From Cellulosimicrobium funkei (GTDB lineage: Bacteria > Actinomycetota > Actinomycetes > Actinomycetales > Cellulomonadaceae): 64,000 nucleotides of DNA. Both the position numbers and the translations under genes were made by a program. Positions 7,559 through 18,635 of this stretch are shown here, in pieces. The DNA lies in contig NZ_SOZH01000001.1 in assembly GCF_004519295.1 (NCBI RefSeq), positions 1 through 64,000 on the forward strand, read 5' to 3'. Position 1 is the first letter of the stretch; each line of letters opens with the position of its first letter. The notes under the pieces were generated by a model. It was not told the origin of the DNA. It did no database searches and saw nothing but the letters and a program-made list of their open reading frames with translations.

Positions 7559-10477
7559 ATGGTGGGGCAGCGGGGACCGGCGGAGCGGACGCACGACCCC
7601 TTCGTCCTCTGGTGCTGGGTGGTCGGCGTCCTCCTCGTGCTCCTCGCCGCGGTCCTCGCGAGCCCCCTCGACGCCGAGACGCGACGCACGGTCTCGCAGG
7701 CCTCGATCGTGAGCGCCGGGGCGATCGCTGCGGCGAGCTGCGGGTGGCGCGCGGCACGCTCGACGGGCCGACGGCGTCGGGCGTGGAGCCTGCTCGCGCT
7801 CGGCGGCGTGGTCGGTCTCGTCGGCAACGTCTACGCGGGCCTGGTCGACAACCCGTCGACGGGCGACTACGCCTACATCGCCGCGCTGGTCCTCGGCATC
7901 GTCGGGCTCGCGTTCTTCCCCACCGTGCGCCCGCGCGGCAAGGAGATCGGGCGGATGCTGCTCGACAGCGTCGTCGTCGGCGGCTCGGTGCTGTACATCG
8001 CGCTCTACGCGGTGACGCTCCGCTCGGCCGAGGCCCCGCCGACCGGCACCACGGCCGTCACGGCGTACACGCTCCCGGTGGTGGACGCGCTGCTCGCGAC
8101 CTTCGCCGTCCTCGTGATGACCCGCTCGACCGCCTCCGAGCGGGTGCCCCTCGTGCTCGTGGGCAGCGGGTTCGTGCTCTACGCCGTCGCCGACGTCGCG
8201 TTCGCCCTGCTCTCGGCCGACGGCACGTTCACGTTCGGCAGCCCGATCGACGTCGGGTGGGTCGGCGGGTACCTCATGATCGCGCTCGCCGCGCGGCACC
8301 GGGCGGCGAGCGGCAGCCCGGTGGCCGACGAGCGGGCGCAGGGGTCCGCGATCCTGGGCACGACCGTGACGTTCTGCCTGTTCCTCGCGGCCGCCCTGAT
8401 CCGGGTCGTGCAGTCCTCGACGGGCTTCACGTGGGCCCCGAACGCGCTGTGGGTCGTCGTGCTGCTCGCCGTCGTCGCACGGCAGATCCTCGTCGTCGCC
8501 GACAACGAGTCGCTGCTGCACGGCCTGGAGCGACGCGTCGAGGAGCGCACGTCCCAGCTCCGCGCGCTCGCCGGCGAGCGCGCGCGGACGCTCGAGTCCG
8601 TGGCGGACGGCATCTACGGCGTCGACCCCGACGGCCGCGTCACCTTCGTCAACGCGGCGGCGTCCCGCACGCTCGGCGCGAGCCCCGACTCGCTCATCGG
8701 CCGGGACGCGCACGCGCTCTTCCACGCCCCCGACGCGGACGGCAACCCCTATCCCGCTGACTCCTGCTACATCCGGGAGGCCGTGCGCGACGGCATCACC
8801 GCGGTCGCCGAGCAGGACGTCTACCTCCGCGAGGACGGCTCCGAGGTGGCCGTCGAGGTCACGGCGAGCCCGCTCAAGGACGACGGCCGCACGCTGGGCG
8901 CGGTCGTCGTGTTCCGCGACATCACGGACCGGCGGGAGGTCGAGCGGCTCAAGGACGAGTTCGTGTCCGTCGTGAGCCACGAGCTGCGCACGCCGCTCAC
9001 CGCGATCCGCGGCGCGCTCGGCCTGCTCGACAGCGGGGCCCTGGGCACGCTCCCCGAGCGCTCGGCGCGCATGGTGCACGTCGCGCGGTCCAGCAGCGAC
9101 CGCCTCAACCGGATCGTGGACGACATCCTCGACATCGAACGCATGGACTCGGGCACGACGCCGCTCGAGCGGGCCGACCACCGCGTCGCCGACCTCGTCT
9201 CGACGGCCGCGGAGCCGGTCGGGCTGCTCGCGCGCGACGCCGGCGTCGAGATCGTGCAGGAGGACACCGACGAGGTCGTCGCCGTCGACGGTGACCGCGT
9301 CGTGCAGATGCTGACCAACCTGCTGAGCAACGCCGTGAAGTTCTCCCCGCCGGGCGGGACGGTCCGCGTGTCCGCGCGCTCCGCCGGGGAGATGGTCGAG
9401 CTCCGCGTCGAGGACGAGGGGCGCGGCATCCCGCCGGACAAGCTCGAGGCGGTGTTCCGGCGCTTCGAGCAGGTCGACGCGTCGGACTCGCGCGAGCGGG
9501 GCGGCAGCGGGCTCGGCCTGGCGATCTCGCAGAGCATCGTGGAGCGCCACGGGGGCCGCATCTGGGCCGAGAGCCGCGGCGAGGGCATGGGCGCGACCTT
9601 CCGCGCGACCCTCCCCCGGCCGGAGCCGGTCCTCGACCCGGCCGACGACGTGCCCGCGACCGCGCCCGGCGACCAGCGCCCCCGGGTCGTGGTGGTCGAC
9701 GACGACGCGTACGTCGTGGACGTGCTGCGCGCGGTCCTGGAGTCGCGCGGGTACGACGTCGTCGGGGTGACCGACGGCACGCTCGCCTTCGCGGCCATCG
9801 AGGCCGCCCGGCCCGCCGCCGTCGTGCTCGACCTCGCGATGCCGGGGCGCGACGGGCAGGACGTGCTCGACCGGGTGCGCCGGAGCGCCGCGACGGCGAA
9901 CGTGCCCGTCGTCATCGTCTCGGGCTCGCAGCCCTCGAAGGCCGTGGCGACGGCGTCCCTCGCCGACCGTTGGCTCGTCAAGCCGGTCGCGCCCGCGGAG
10001 CTCGAGCGCACCGTCAAGGAGGCCGTGAGCCTGCGCCCGCACCACGAGCACGTGCTCGTCGTCGAGGACGACCCGGAGGTCGGCGAGGTGGTCCGGGCCG
10101 TCCTGCAGGGCGCGGGTCTCGTCGTCACGCTGGCGCGCAGCGTCCACGAGGCGCTGGAGGTGCTCGCGGGCGGCGACGACCCGGCGCTCGTCGTGCTCGA
10201 CCTCACGCTGCCCGACGGCGCGGGCCGCGAGGTCGTCGACGCGCTCCGCCAGGACGGCCGCCTGAGCCGGGTCCCGCTCGTCATCTACAGCGGGGCCCGC
10301 CTGGACGCGCACGAGCGTGCGGACCTCCGGCTGGGAGATACCGTCTACCTGCGCAAGGGGAGCACCGCCCCCGAGAAGCTGCTGGAACCCGTGCTCGACC
10401 TCCTGGACACGGCCGCGGGCCGCTGGGGCACGGCGCACGACGACGGGGCAAGAGCCTCAGGGACGGAGATCACATGA
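7559..10477 (+). CDS. membrane hybrid histidine kinase with PAS and two receiver domains
   Basis: A 972-residue inner-membrane kinase. Residues about 12-310 form eight or more hydrophobic helices, a sensor of unknown ligand. Next come a PAS domain (about 344-460), a HisKA domain with the phospho-His at 474 in VVSHELRTP, and an HATPase domain with N box NLLSNAVKFSPPGG and G boxes DEGRGIPP and GSGLGLAIS. Two receivers follow, with phospho-Asp at 758 (VLDLAMP) and 881 (VLDLTLP). ATG 7559 is chosen over an upstream in-frame ATG that would overlap the divergent regulator gene. Its stop overlaps the next start as ATGA, so kinase and decarboxylase are translationally coupled. Confidence 0.9.
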   Translation: MVGQRGPAERTHDPFVLWCWVVGVLLVLLAAVLASPLDAETRRTVSQASIVSAGAIAAASCGWRAARSTGRRRRAWSLLALGGVVGLVGNVYAGLVDNPSTGDYAYIAALVLGIVGLAFFPTVRPRGKEIGRMLLDSVVVGGSVLYIALYAVTLRSAEAPPTGTTAVTAYTLPVVDALLATFAVLVMTRSTASERVPLVLVGSGFVLYAVADVAFALLSADGTFTFGSPIDVGWVGGYLMIALAARHRAASGSPVADERAQGSAILGTTVTFCLFLAAALIRVVQSSTGFTWAPNALWVVVLLAVVARQILVVADNESLLHGLERRVEERTSQLRALAGERARTLESVADGIYGVDPDGRVTFVNAAASRTLGASPDSLIGRDAHALFHAPDADGNPYPADSCYIREAVRDGITAVAEQDVYLREDGSEVAVEVTASPLKDDGRTLGAVVVFRDITDRREVERLKDEFVSVVSHELRTPLTAIRGALGLLDSGALGTLPERSARMVHVARSSSDRLNRIVDDILDIERMDSGTTPLERADHRVADLVSTAAEPVGLLARDAGVEIVQEDTDEVVAVDGDRVVQMLTNLLSNAVKFSPPGGTVRVSARSAGEMVELRVEDEGRGIPPDKLEAVFRRFEQVDASDSRERGGSGLGLAISQSIVERHGGRIWAESRGEGMGATFRATLPRPEPVLDPADDVPATAPGDQRPRVVVVDDDAYVVDVLRAVLESRGYDVVGVTDGTLAFAAIEAARPAAVVLDLAMPGRDGQDVLDRVRRSAATANVPVVIVSGSQPSKAVATASLADRWLVKPVAPAELERTVKEAVSLRPHHEHVLVVEDDPEVGEVVRAVLQGAGLVVTLARSVHEALEVLAGGDDPALVVLDLTLPDGAGREVVDALRQDGRLSRVPLVIYSGARLDAHERADLRLGDTVYLRKGSTAPEKLLEPVLDLLDTAAGRWGTAHDDGARASGTEIT

Positions 10478-10974
10478 CCGCGGGACCCATCATCTACGTG
10501 AGCCACGGGACGGGCACGGGGAGGACCGAGCTCTCCGCGTTCGACGCGGCGCTCACGGATGCCGGCGTCGGCGACTTCAACCTCGTCCGGCTGAGCTCCG
10601 TCGTGCCGCCCGGGTCCCGCGTGGTCGAGGTGGACCGTCTCGAGGAGGGGTACGGCGGGCACGGCGACCTCCTCTACTGCGTGTACGCCGAGGCGCACGC
10701 CGTGATGCCCGGCCACGAGGCGTGGGCCGGCGTGGCGTGGTCGCTGCGCGACGACGACAGCGGTGCCGGTCTCTTCGTGGAGCACGAGGCGCCGTCGCAC
10801 GAGCAGCTCGAGCTGGACCTCACGCTCAGCCTCGAGGACCTGGCCGCGACCCGCGGCAACCGGTTCCACCCGGCCGGTCGCCGGGTCGCCGGGGTGCGCT
10901 GCGAGTCGCTGCCCGTGTGCTCCGTCGTCGTCGCCGCGTACCGCCGCGAGGGCTGGGACGGGGAGACCCGGTGA
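10474..10974 (+). CDS. pyruvoyl-dependent arginine decarboxylase
   Basis: A 166-residue proenzyme of the PvlArgDC family, which converts arginine to agmatine and CO2. The family self-cleaves at a Ser-Ser bond to make a beta chain and an alpha chain carrying the pyruvoyl group. Visible here are TELSAFDAAL and NLVRLSSVVPPG, with cleavage expected between S41 and S42, and a conserved glutamate (E103 in LFVEHE) matching the catalytic acid. The gene overlaps the kinase upstream (ATGA) and the acyltransferase-like gene downstream (GTGA). Agmatine could feed polyamines, acid resistance or an acetylated product. The family call is firm; the physiological role is open. Confidence 0.9.
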   Translation: MTAGPIIYVSHGTGTGRTELSAFDAALTDAGVGDFNLVRLSSVVPPGSRVVEVDRLEEGYGGHGDLLYCVYAEAHAVMPGHEAWAGVAWSLRDDDSGAGLFVEHEAPSHEQLELDLTLSLEDLAATRGNRFHPAGRRVAGVRCESLPVCSVVVAAYRREGWDGETR

Positions 10975-11540
10975 CGGCGCCGACGCGCGCCGGCGCGGGG
11001 CGCGCCGCGGTGACGTTCGAGCAGACCGTGGGCGGCGAGCTCGCCGACCGGTTCTGGGAGCTCTACCTCGAGGCGTTCGAGCCGCTGCGCACGCGCGCGG
11101 CGGCCCGGCACGTGCTGCACCGGGAGGAGTTCGACGAGGAGATGAGCGACCCGCGGGTCCTCAAGCTCCTCGCGCACGACGACGACGGCGCGGCCGTCGG
11201 GCTGACGACGCTCGCGACAGACCTCGCGGCGGTCCCGTGGGTGAGCCCGGAGTTCTTCGCGGCGCGCTACCCCGAGCACGCGGCGCGCGGCGCCGTCTGG
11301 TACATCGGCTTCACGCTCGCCCACCCGGGCCGTCGGGCGAGCCGGACGTTCATGGACATGATCGACGCGCTCGTCGCGCACCTCGCGGAGAACCGCGTGG
11401 TGTGCGCCTACGACGTGTCGCGGTTCAACGACGACTCGCTGCGGTTCGCGGACAACCTGCGCCGCCACCTCGAGCGGACGCAGGACGTCGAGGTCGAGAC
11501 CGTCGACCAGCAGACGTACTACGCGACGACGTTCCGCTGA
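10971..11540 (+). CDS. GNAT-like N-acyltransferase fold protein
   Basis: A 189-residue protein with the outline of a GNAT fold: an N-terminal helix pair (LADRFWELYLEAFEPLRTRA), a beta stretch DGAAVGLTTLATDL, and a strand-loop VWYIGFTLAHPGRRASR where the acetyl-CoA loop is expected. The Q/RxxGxG/A signature is weak, so substrate and even activity are uncertain. GTG overlaps the decarboxylase stop as GTGA, giving a three-gene coupled operon. Acylation of agmatine or another amine made next door is an attractive inference, not shown. Four 12-bp repeats and a terminator follow the stop. Confidence 0.65.
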   Translation: MTAPTRAGAGRAAVTFEQTVGGELADRFWELYLEAFEPLRTRAAARHVLHREEFDEEMSDPRVLKLLAHDDDGAAVGLTTLATDLAAVPWVSPEFFAARYPEHAARGAVWYIGFTLAHPGRRASRTFMDMIDALVAHLAENRVVCAYDVSRFNDDSLRFADNLRRHLERTQDVEVETVDQQTYYATTFR

Positions 11541-11577
11541 CCGTTCCGCCGGCCGTTCCGCCGAACGTTCCGCCGAC
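11530..11577. repeat. four tandem 12-bp repeats
   Basis: Four head-to-tail copies of CGTTCCGCCGAC or one- to two-base variants begin at 11530, 11542, 11554 and 11566. The first copy contains the end of the acyltransferase-like gene. The array looks like slippage-generated low-complexity DNA between convergent genes. Confidence 0.85.
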
Positions 11578-11583
11578 CCTGTG

Positions 11584-11607
11584 CCGGGGCGGTCCGCGCC
11601 GCCCCGG
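11584..11607. terminator. hairpin between convergent operons
   Basis: CCGGGGCGG (11584-11592) pairs perfectly with CCGCCCCGG (11599-11607) across a six-base loop. It sits between the kinase-decarboxylase-acyltransferase operon and gcvH, so it can serve both directions. There is no U tract, as is usual in high-GC actinobacteria. Confidence 0.6.
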
Positions 11608-11615
11608 CCGGGTCG

Positions 11616-11993
11616 TCAGCTGCCGACGTGCGCCGCGTACTGGTCGGCGGTGAGCAGGTCGCCCGTGTCGACGACGTCGACCTTGAACAGCCAGCCGTCG
11701 GTGTACGGGTCCGAGTTCACGACGGCCGGGTCGTCGACCGCCGCCTGGTTCACCTCGACGATCGTGCCCGTCACGGGCGAGAAGAGCTCCGACACGGACT
11801 TGGTCGACTCGACCTCGCCGATGACGCTCCCGGCGGTCACCTCGGCGCCCACCTCGGGCAGCTCCAGGTAGACGATGTCGCCGAGGGCCTCGGCGGCCGT
11901 CGCGGTGATCCCGACGACGGCGGGCGTCGAGCCGTCGATCCACTCGTGCTCGGCCGTGTACTGCAGGTGCGCCGGGAACTGGGCCTCGGTCAT
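11616..11993 (-). CDS. gcvH: glycine cleavage system H protein
   Basis: A 125-residue lipoyl carrier of the glycine cleavage complex, which shuttles the aminomethyl group from GcvP to GcvT and is reoxidised by GcvL. The lipoylated lysine is K65 in GEVESTKSVSELFSP, inside a lipoyl-type fold; EHEWI near the start and a C-terminal helix (LLTADQYAAHV) fit the family. GAAGGAG six bases before the ATG is a good ribosome binding site. Last gene of gcvP-gcvT-gcvH, 28 bp after gcvT, and presumably under the glycine riboswitch at the operon head. Confidence 0.96.
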   Translation of the reverse strand: MTEAQFPAHLQYTAEHEWIDGSTPAVVGITATAAEALGDIVYLELPEVGAEVTAGSVIGEVESTKSVSELFSPVTGTIVEVNQAAVDDPAVVNSDPYTDGWLFKVDVVDTGDLLTADQYAAHVGS

Positions 11994-12021
11994 GGGGTTC
12001 TCCTTCGGGACGACGGGGCGG

Positions 12022-13241
12022 TCAGGACTGCTGGGGACGACGGTAGAACGGGAGCGGCACGACGACCACGGGCTCGGCCCGGCCGCGCACGTCGACGGCA
12101 AGCTCGGTGCCCTCCGCCGACAGCTCGGGCGTGACGTACGCGAGGGCGATCGGGTGGCCGAGCGTCGGTGACGGCGCGCCGGACGTCACCGTGCCCACGC
12201 GACGCGCGGACTCCCCCACCGCTCCCCCGGCGTCGACGCCGTCGCCCGGCAGCACGACGGCGTAGCCCGCCCGCGCGGGCCGCCGCCCCAGGCCCCGGAG
12301 CCCGACGAGCACGCGCGCGGGCGGCGACTCCCGGCGCGCGGCGAGCGCGGCGCGGCCGACGAACTCGAGCGGCGCGCCGTCGGCGTCGACCTTGTCGAGC
12401 TTCACGACGCGCCCGAGCCCCGCCTCGTACGGCGTGGTCGTGGTGTCGAGCTCGTGCCCGTACAGCGGCATCCCCGCTTCCAGGCGCAGCGAGTCGCGCG
12501 CGGACAGGCCCGCCGGGACGAGGCCGAGCGGCGCGCCCGCGGCGAGCACCGTGCGCCACAGGTCGGCGGCGCGGTCGGCAGGCACGAACAGCTCGAACCC
12601 GTCCTCCCCCGTGTACCCGGTGCGGGCCACGAGCGCGTCGACCGGGCCGTCGTCGGTCCGCAGCACGAGCGGCGCGGCCGCGTAGTACCGGAGGTCCCGC
12701 ACGGTCTCGGCGGCGACCGGGTCGGCCGGGTCCGTGAGGCCCGCGACGATCTCCTCCGCACGCGGCCCCTGGACCGCGACGAGCGCCGTGCCCGCGCCCT
12801 GGTCGGTGACCGTCGCGTCGAAGCCCGCGGCGCGCTCCACGAGCTCGAGCGCGACGAGGTCCGCGTTCCCCGCGTTCGCGACCACGAGGAACCGCTCGTC
12901 CGCGAGGCGGTAGACGACGAGGTCGTCGAGGACCGCGCCGTCCTCCTGGCAGATCATCGTGTAGCGCGCCCGGCCCGGCGCGACCGCGGAGAGGTTCCCG
13001 ACGAGCGCGTGGTCCAGCGCGGCCGCGGCCTGCGGTCCCGCGACCTCGATCTCGCCCATGTGGGAGAGGTCGAACAGGCCGGCCGCCTCGCGGACGGCGC
13101 GGTGCTCCGCGAGGTCGGACGTGTACCGCAGCGGCATGAGCCACCCGCCGAAGCTCGTGAGGTTCGCGCCGAGCGCGACGTGCTCGTCGTGCAGCGGGCT
13201 GCGGCGCTCCGCGCTCTCGGTCGTCCCGGTCTGCTGCTCGG

Positions 13242-13245
<4 letters not shown>
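12022..13245 (-). CDS. gcvT: glycine cleavage system T protein (aminomethyltransferase)
   Basis: A 407-residue aminomethyltransferase that transfers the methylene group of glycine to tetrahydrofolate and releases ammonia. Family features are [20 protein letters not shown] at the N-terminus, [23 protein letters not shown] for folate contact, and the C-terminal barrel with [18 protein letters not shown]. The length is slightly above the usual 360-370 residues because of a polar N-terminal extension and an insertion near residue 350 ([10 protein letters not shown]). Its ATG overlaps the gcvP stop as ATGA, so translation is coupled. Confidence 0.96.
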
Positions 13246-16196
<2,951 letters not shown>

Positions 16197-16234
16197 GGGG
16201 ACCTCCGGGGGAGGGGACGACGGCGGGTCCCTCC

Positions 16235-16480
16235 CCGCTCTGTCATCGGACGCACGCGTCGACCTGAGAGTTTTGCCGGTCCGCCGTGCCACGAGGGCCG
16301 GGGCGCGCCGACTTGCACCGTCGGTGGGCCGAGGTCGCCGGGGGTCCGACGAGCGCACGACCGCTTTCCAGAGTTGCCTCGCCTCGACGGTACGTGGGCC
16401 TGAGAGATTCCCGGGGAGGACTTGCTCCTTCGGCGCCGGCGCCCGGTCCGAGGACCGTGCTGCCGAGCTCTCCCGTCGAG
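16235..16480 (-). promoter_or_regulatory. tandem glycine riboswitch (gcvT-type)
   Basis: On the minus strand, about 40-280 bases before gcvP, two aptamer units follow each other. Unit 1 begins with CGGGAGAGCTCGGC, contains GCGCCGAAGGAGCAA and ends with GAATCTCTCAGGC. Unit 2 begins near CTCTGGAAAGCGG, contains GACGGTGCAAGTCGGCG and ends with GGCAAAACTCTCAGGTC followed by GACAGAGCGGGGAGG. These are the conserved cores and the paired GGAGAG/CTCTC ends of the known class. It should switch the gcv operon in response to glycine. Exact ends are approximate. Confidence 0.92.
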
Positions 16481-16660
16481 GTTCGGGCGGCAGTACTGCA
16501 GTTGTGCGCACGATCCTACCGGGGTCGTGCCGCCCGGGCGGGCCGTGGCAGGCGCCACGGTCGCGCTCGCGGCGGACCGTGCGCGGAGATGTCCGCGCTC
16601 CAGGCGCACGCCTACCGGTAGCCCGGCACGGGCGCGCGCCGCCGTGACAGGGTGGGGCAC

Positions 16661-17026
16661 GTGCACCCCGACACCGTCGCCGATCTCGTGCTCCTGCTCG
16701 TCCTCGCCGGAGCGGGTCTCCTGCTCGTCTGGTGCGCCCGCGCCACGGCCTCCGGACGGATCGGCCGCAACCAGGTCGCGGGCATCCGCACCGCGACGAC
16801 TCTGGCGAGCGACGACGCCTGGCGCACCGCCCACCGCGCGGCCCGCCCGCTGAGCGAGGCCGCGGGCTGGGTGCTCGTCGCGGCCGCCCCGGTGCTCCTC
16901 CTCGTCGACGACGCCGCGGGCCTCGTCGTCGTGCTGGTCGCGACCGGTCTGGCGCTCGCCCTCACGGTGGGAGGGCTCGTCGTCGGGACGCGGGCCGTGC
17001 GCCGCGAGGTGGGTCCTCGCCGCTGA
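16661..17026 (+). CDS. SdpI-family small membrane protein
   Basis: A 121-residue protein with three hydrophobic helices: residues about 8-25, 67-85 and 87-107. The loop [20 protein letters not shown] followed by [13 protein letters not shown] is the conserved SdpI/YhfL cytoplasmic motif. In Bacillus, SdpI confers immunity to the SdpC toxin and recruits a repressor; actinobacterial relatives are uncharacterised. GTG 16661 is preferred, with another in-frame GTG three codons upstream. It is monocistronic and convergent with the dehydrogenase-ACT gene. Confidence 0.8.
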   Translation: MHPDTVADLVLLLVLAGAGLLLVWCARATASGRIGRNQVAGIRTATTLASDDAWRTAHRAARPLSEAAGWVLVAAAPVLLLVDDAAGLVVVLVATGLALALTVGGLVVGTRAVRREVGPRR

Positions 17027-17073
17027 CCCGGCGGCGGCACGTGCACGGTCGACGCCGCGAGCCCGGCCGTCGC

Positions 17074-18555
17074 TCAGCCCGGCGTGCCGCGCCGGGAGGA
17101 GTCGCCCGCGGGCTCCACGACGACGGAACGCACCGTCGCGAGTCGCCGGACCGCGCGCTCCAGGGCGCGCGTGCGGCGGGGGGTCGCACGGAACGACACG
17201 ACGATCCGCCCCGCCCGGCCGTCGCCGTCGACCGGCCCGGTCGCGAGCGAGTCGAAGCTCACGCCGCGCGTCGAGAAGACCCCGGTGAGCGCGGTGAGCG
17301 TGCCCGGCTGGTCGAGGCCGTGCACGGTCGCGACCCAGTCGCGCTCCGCACCGACCGGGCCCGGCGCACGCACCGCGCCCGCCGCACCGGTCGCGCCGGG
17401 GACGCCCGCCGCCACGCCCGGCGAGCCCGCCCCGCCCTGCGGACCCGCCGCGCCCGCCGCACGGCCCGCGTCCGACACCGCGCTCGCCGAGATCAGGCGA
17501 TCGATCCCCTCGGCCGCCTGCACGAGCCGGCGCGCCTCGTCGTCGGGCAGCTCGTCGAGCAGCACGCGCGTCCAGCCGCCGGGGCCGAGCACGACCGGGA
17601 CGCCGAGGACGCCGCGCGACGGCACGCCGTCGGCCGGGGCGAGGCGTCCGTCGAGCTCGCCGTCGAGCGCGACCTGCCCCGCGACGACGATCTCGCGGCC
17701 GTCGAGGATCACCTCGAGGAGGTCGACGGTCGCGCTCGCGGTGCCCGCAGGGGTCTTCGCGCCGGACTGGTGCGTCATCCAGGGCCGCGTGACGAGCCGC
17801 AGGTCGGCGGGCCAGGTGTCGATGAGCTCGAACGCGGCACCCATGTCCTGGCTCGCGACGCGCGCGAGCTCGTCCTTCGCCGCGGCGATCTCGCCCGGCA
17901 GCGCGTCGAGGGTGCGGCCGCGGCGCAGCGCGGCGACGGCGCGCGCCCGCTCGTCGGCGTCGAGCCCGCTGACCCGGACGGTCGACCAGAGCGGGACGGC
18001 GTCCTCGCCGTGCTGGCCTCCCACGAACCCGCCGACGCGGTGCCGCCGTACGCCCAGCTCGACCGCGAGCTCGCGCCGGAACCGCAGCGTGTCGAGCCAG
18101 GCCCCCATGCCGAGCACGCGGTGCCGCCCGAGCCGTTCCGCCATGACCGCGACGCCGAGCTCGACGGGGTTGGTCACGACGATCACGACCTCGTGCCCCG
18201 AGCCGTGCCGCGCGATCGCGTCCGCGTACTCGGCGAGCACCGCGCCGTTGGTCGCGGCGAGCACGCGCCGGTCGGGGTCGGCGCCCGTCCGGGCCGGGGG
18301 AGTGAGGCCGGCGGCGACGACGATGACGTCGGCGGTGACGTCGTCGGGCGAGTGCGCGACGTCGAGGAGCGGCGCGTGCTCGTCGTACGCGTCGACGAGG
18401 TCGGCGCGCAGCCCGTGCACGGCCCGCCCCGACGCCCCGCCGGCCCGGCCGACGAGCTGGAGCCGCGCCGTCGGCGGGAGCACCCGCCGCTCGACGATCT
18501 GCGTGCACACCTGTCGGCCGACGTCGCCCGTCGCCCCCACCACCGCTACGTCCAC
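17074..18555 (-). CDS. lactate/malate dehydrogenase-type protein fused to an ACT domain
   Basis: A 493-residue protein in three parts. Residues 1 to about 340 form an NAD-dependent 2-hydroxyacid dehydrogenase fold: GATGDVGRQ nucleotide loop, VVIVVTNPVE, D155 and R158 in GAWLDTLRFR, and H182 in GGQHGEDAV as catalytic base. Residues about 350-395 are a collagen-like Gly-X-Y linker (GPQGGAGSPG and similar). The C-terminus, from about 400 (WVATVHGLDQPGTLTALTG), is an ACT domain like that of acetolactate synthase small subunits. ACT domains usually bind amino acids, so allosteric control is the natural inference. Whether it uses malate or lactate is unclear. GTG start; monocistronic. Confidence 0.85.
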   Translation of the reverse strand: MDVAVVGATGDVGRQVCTQIVERRVLPPTARLQLVGRAGGASGRAVHGLRADLVDAYDEHAPLLDVAHSPDDVTADVIVVAAGLTPPARTGADPDRRVLAATNGAVLAEYADAIARHGSGHEVVIVVTNPVELGVAVMAERLGRHRVLGMGAWLDTLRFRRELAVELGVRRHRVGGFVGGQHGEDAVPLWSTVRVSGLDADERARAVAALRRGRTLDALPGEIAAAKDELARVASQDMGAAFELIDTWPADLRLVTRPWMTHQSGAKTPAGTASATVDLLEVILDGREIVVAGQVALDGELDGRLAPADGVPSRGVLGVPVVLGPGGWTRVLLDELPDDEARRLVQAAEGIDRLISASAVSDAGRAAGAAGPQGGAGSPGVAAGVPGATGAAGAVRAPGPVGAERDWVATVHGLDQPGTLTALTGVFSTRGVSFDSLATGPVDGDGRAGRIVVSFRATPRRTRALERAVRRLATVRSVVVEPAGDSSRRGTPG

Positions 18556-18635
18556 CCCGGCAGGCTACGACGCCCCGTGATGTCGCGGGCCCTCAGGGCC
18601 CCCGGGATCGCCCCGGGGACCCGGGGACCCCGGCG

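Noticed and set aside
7499-10438. 979-codon minus-strand open frame opposite the hybrid kinase
   Set aside because: It mirrors kinase codons and has no domain; long antisense frames are expected at this GC content.
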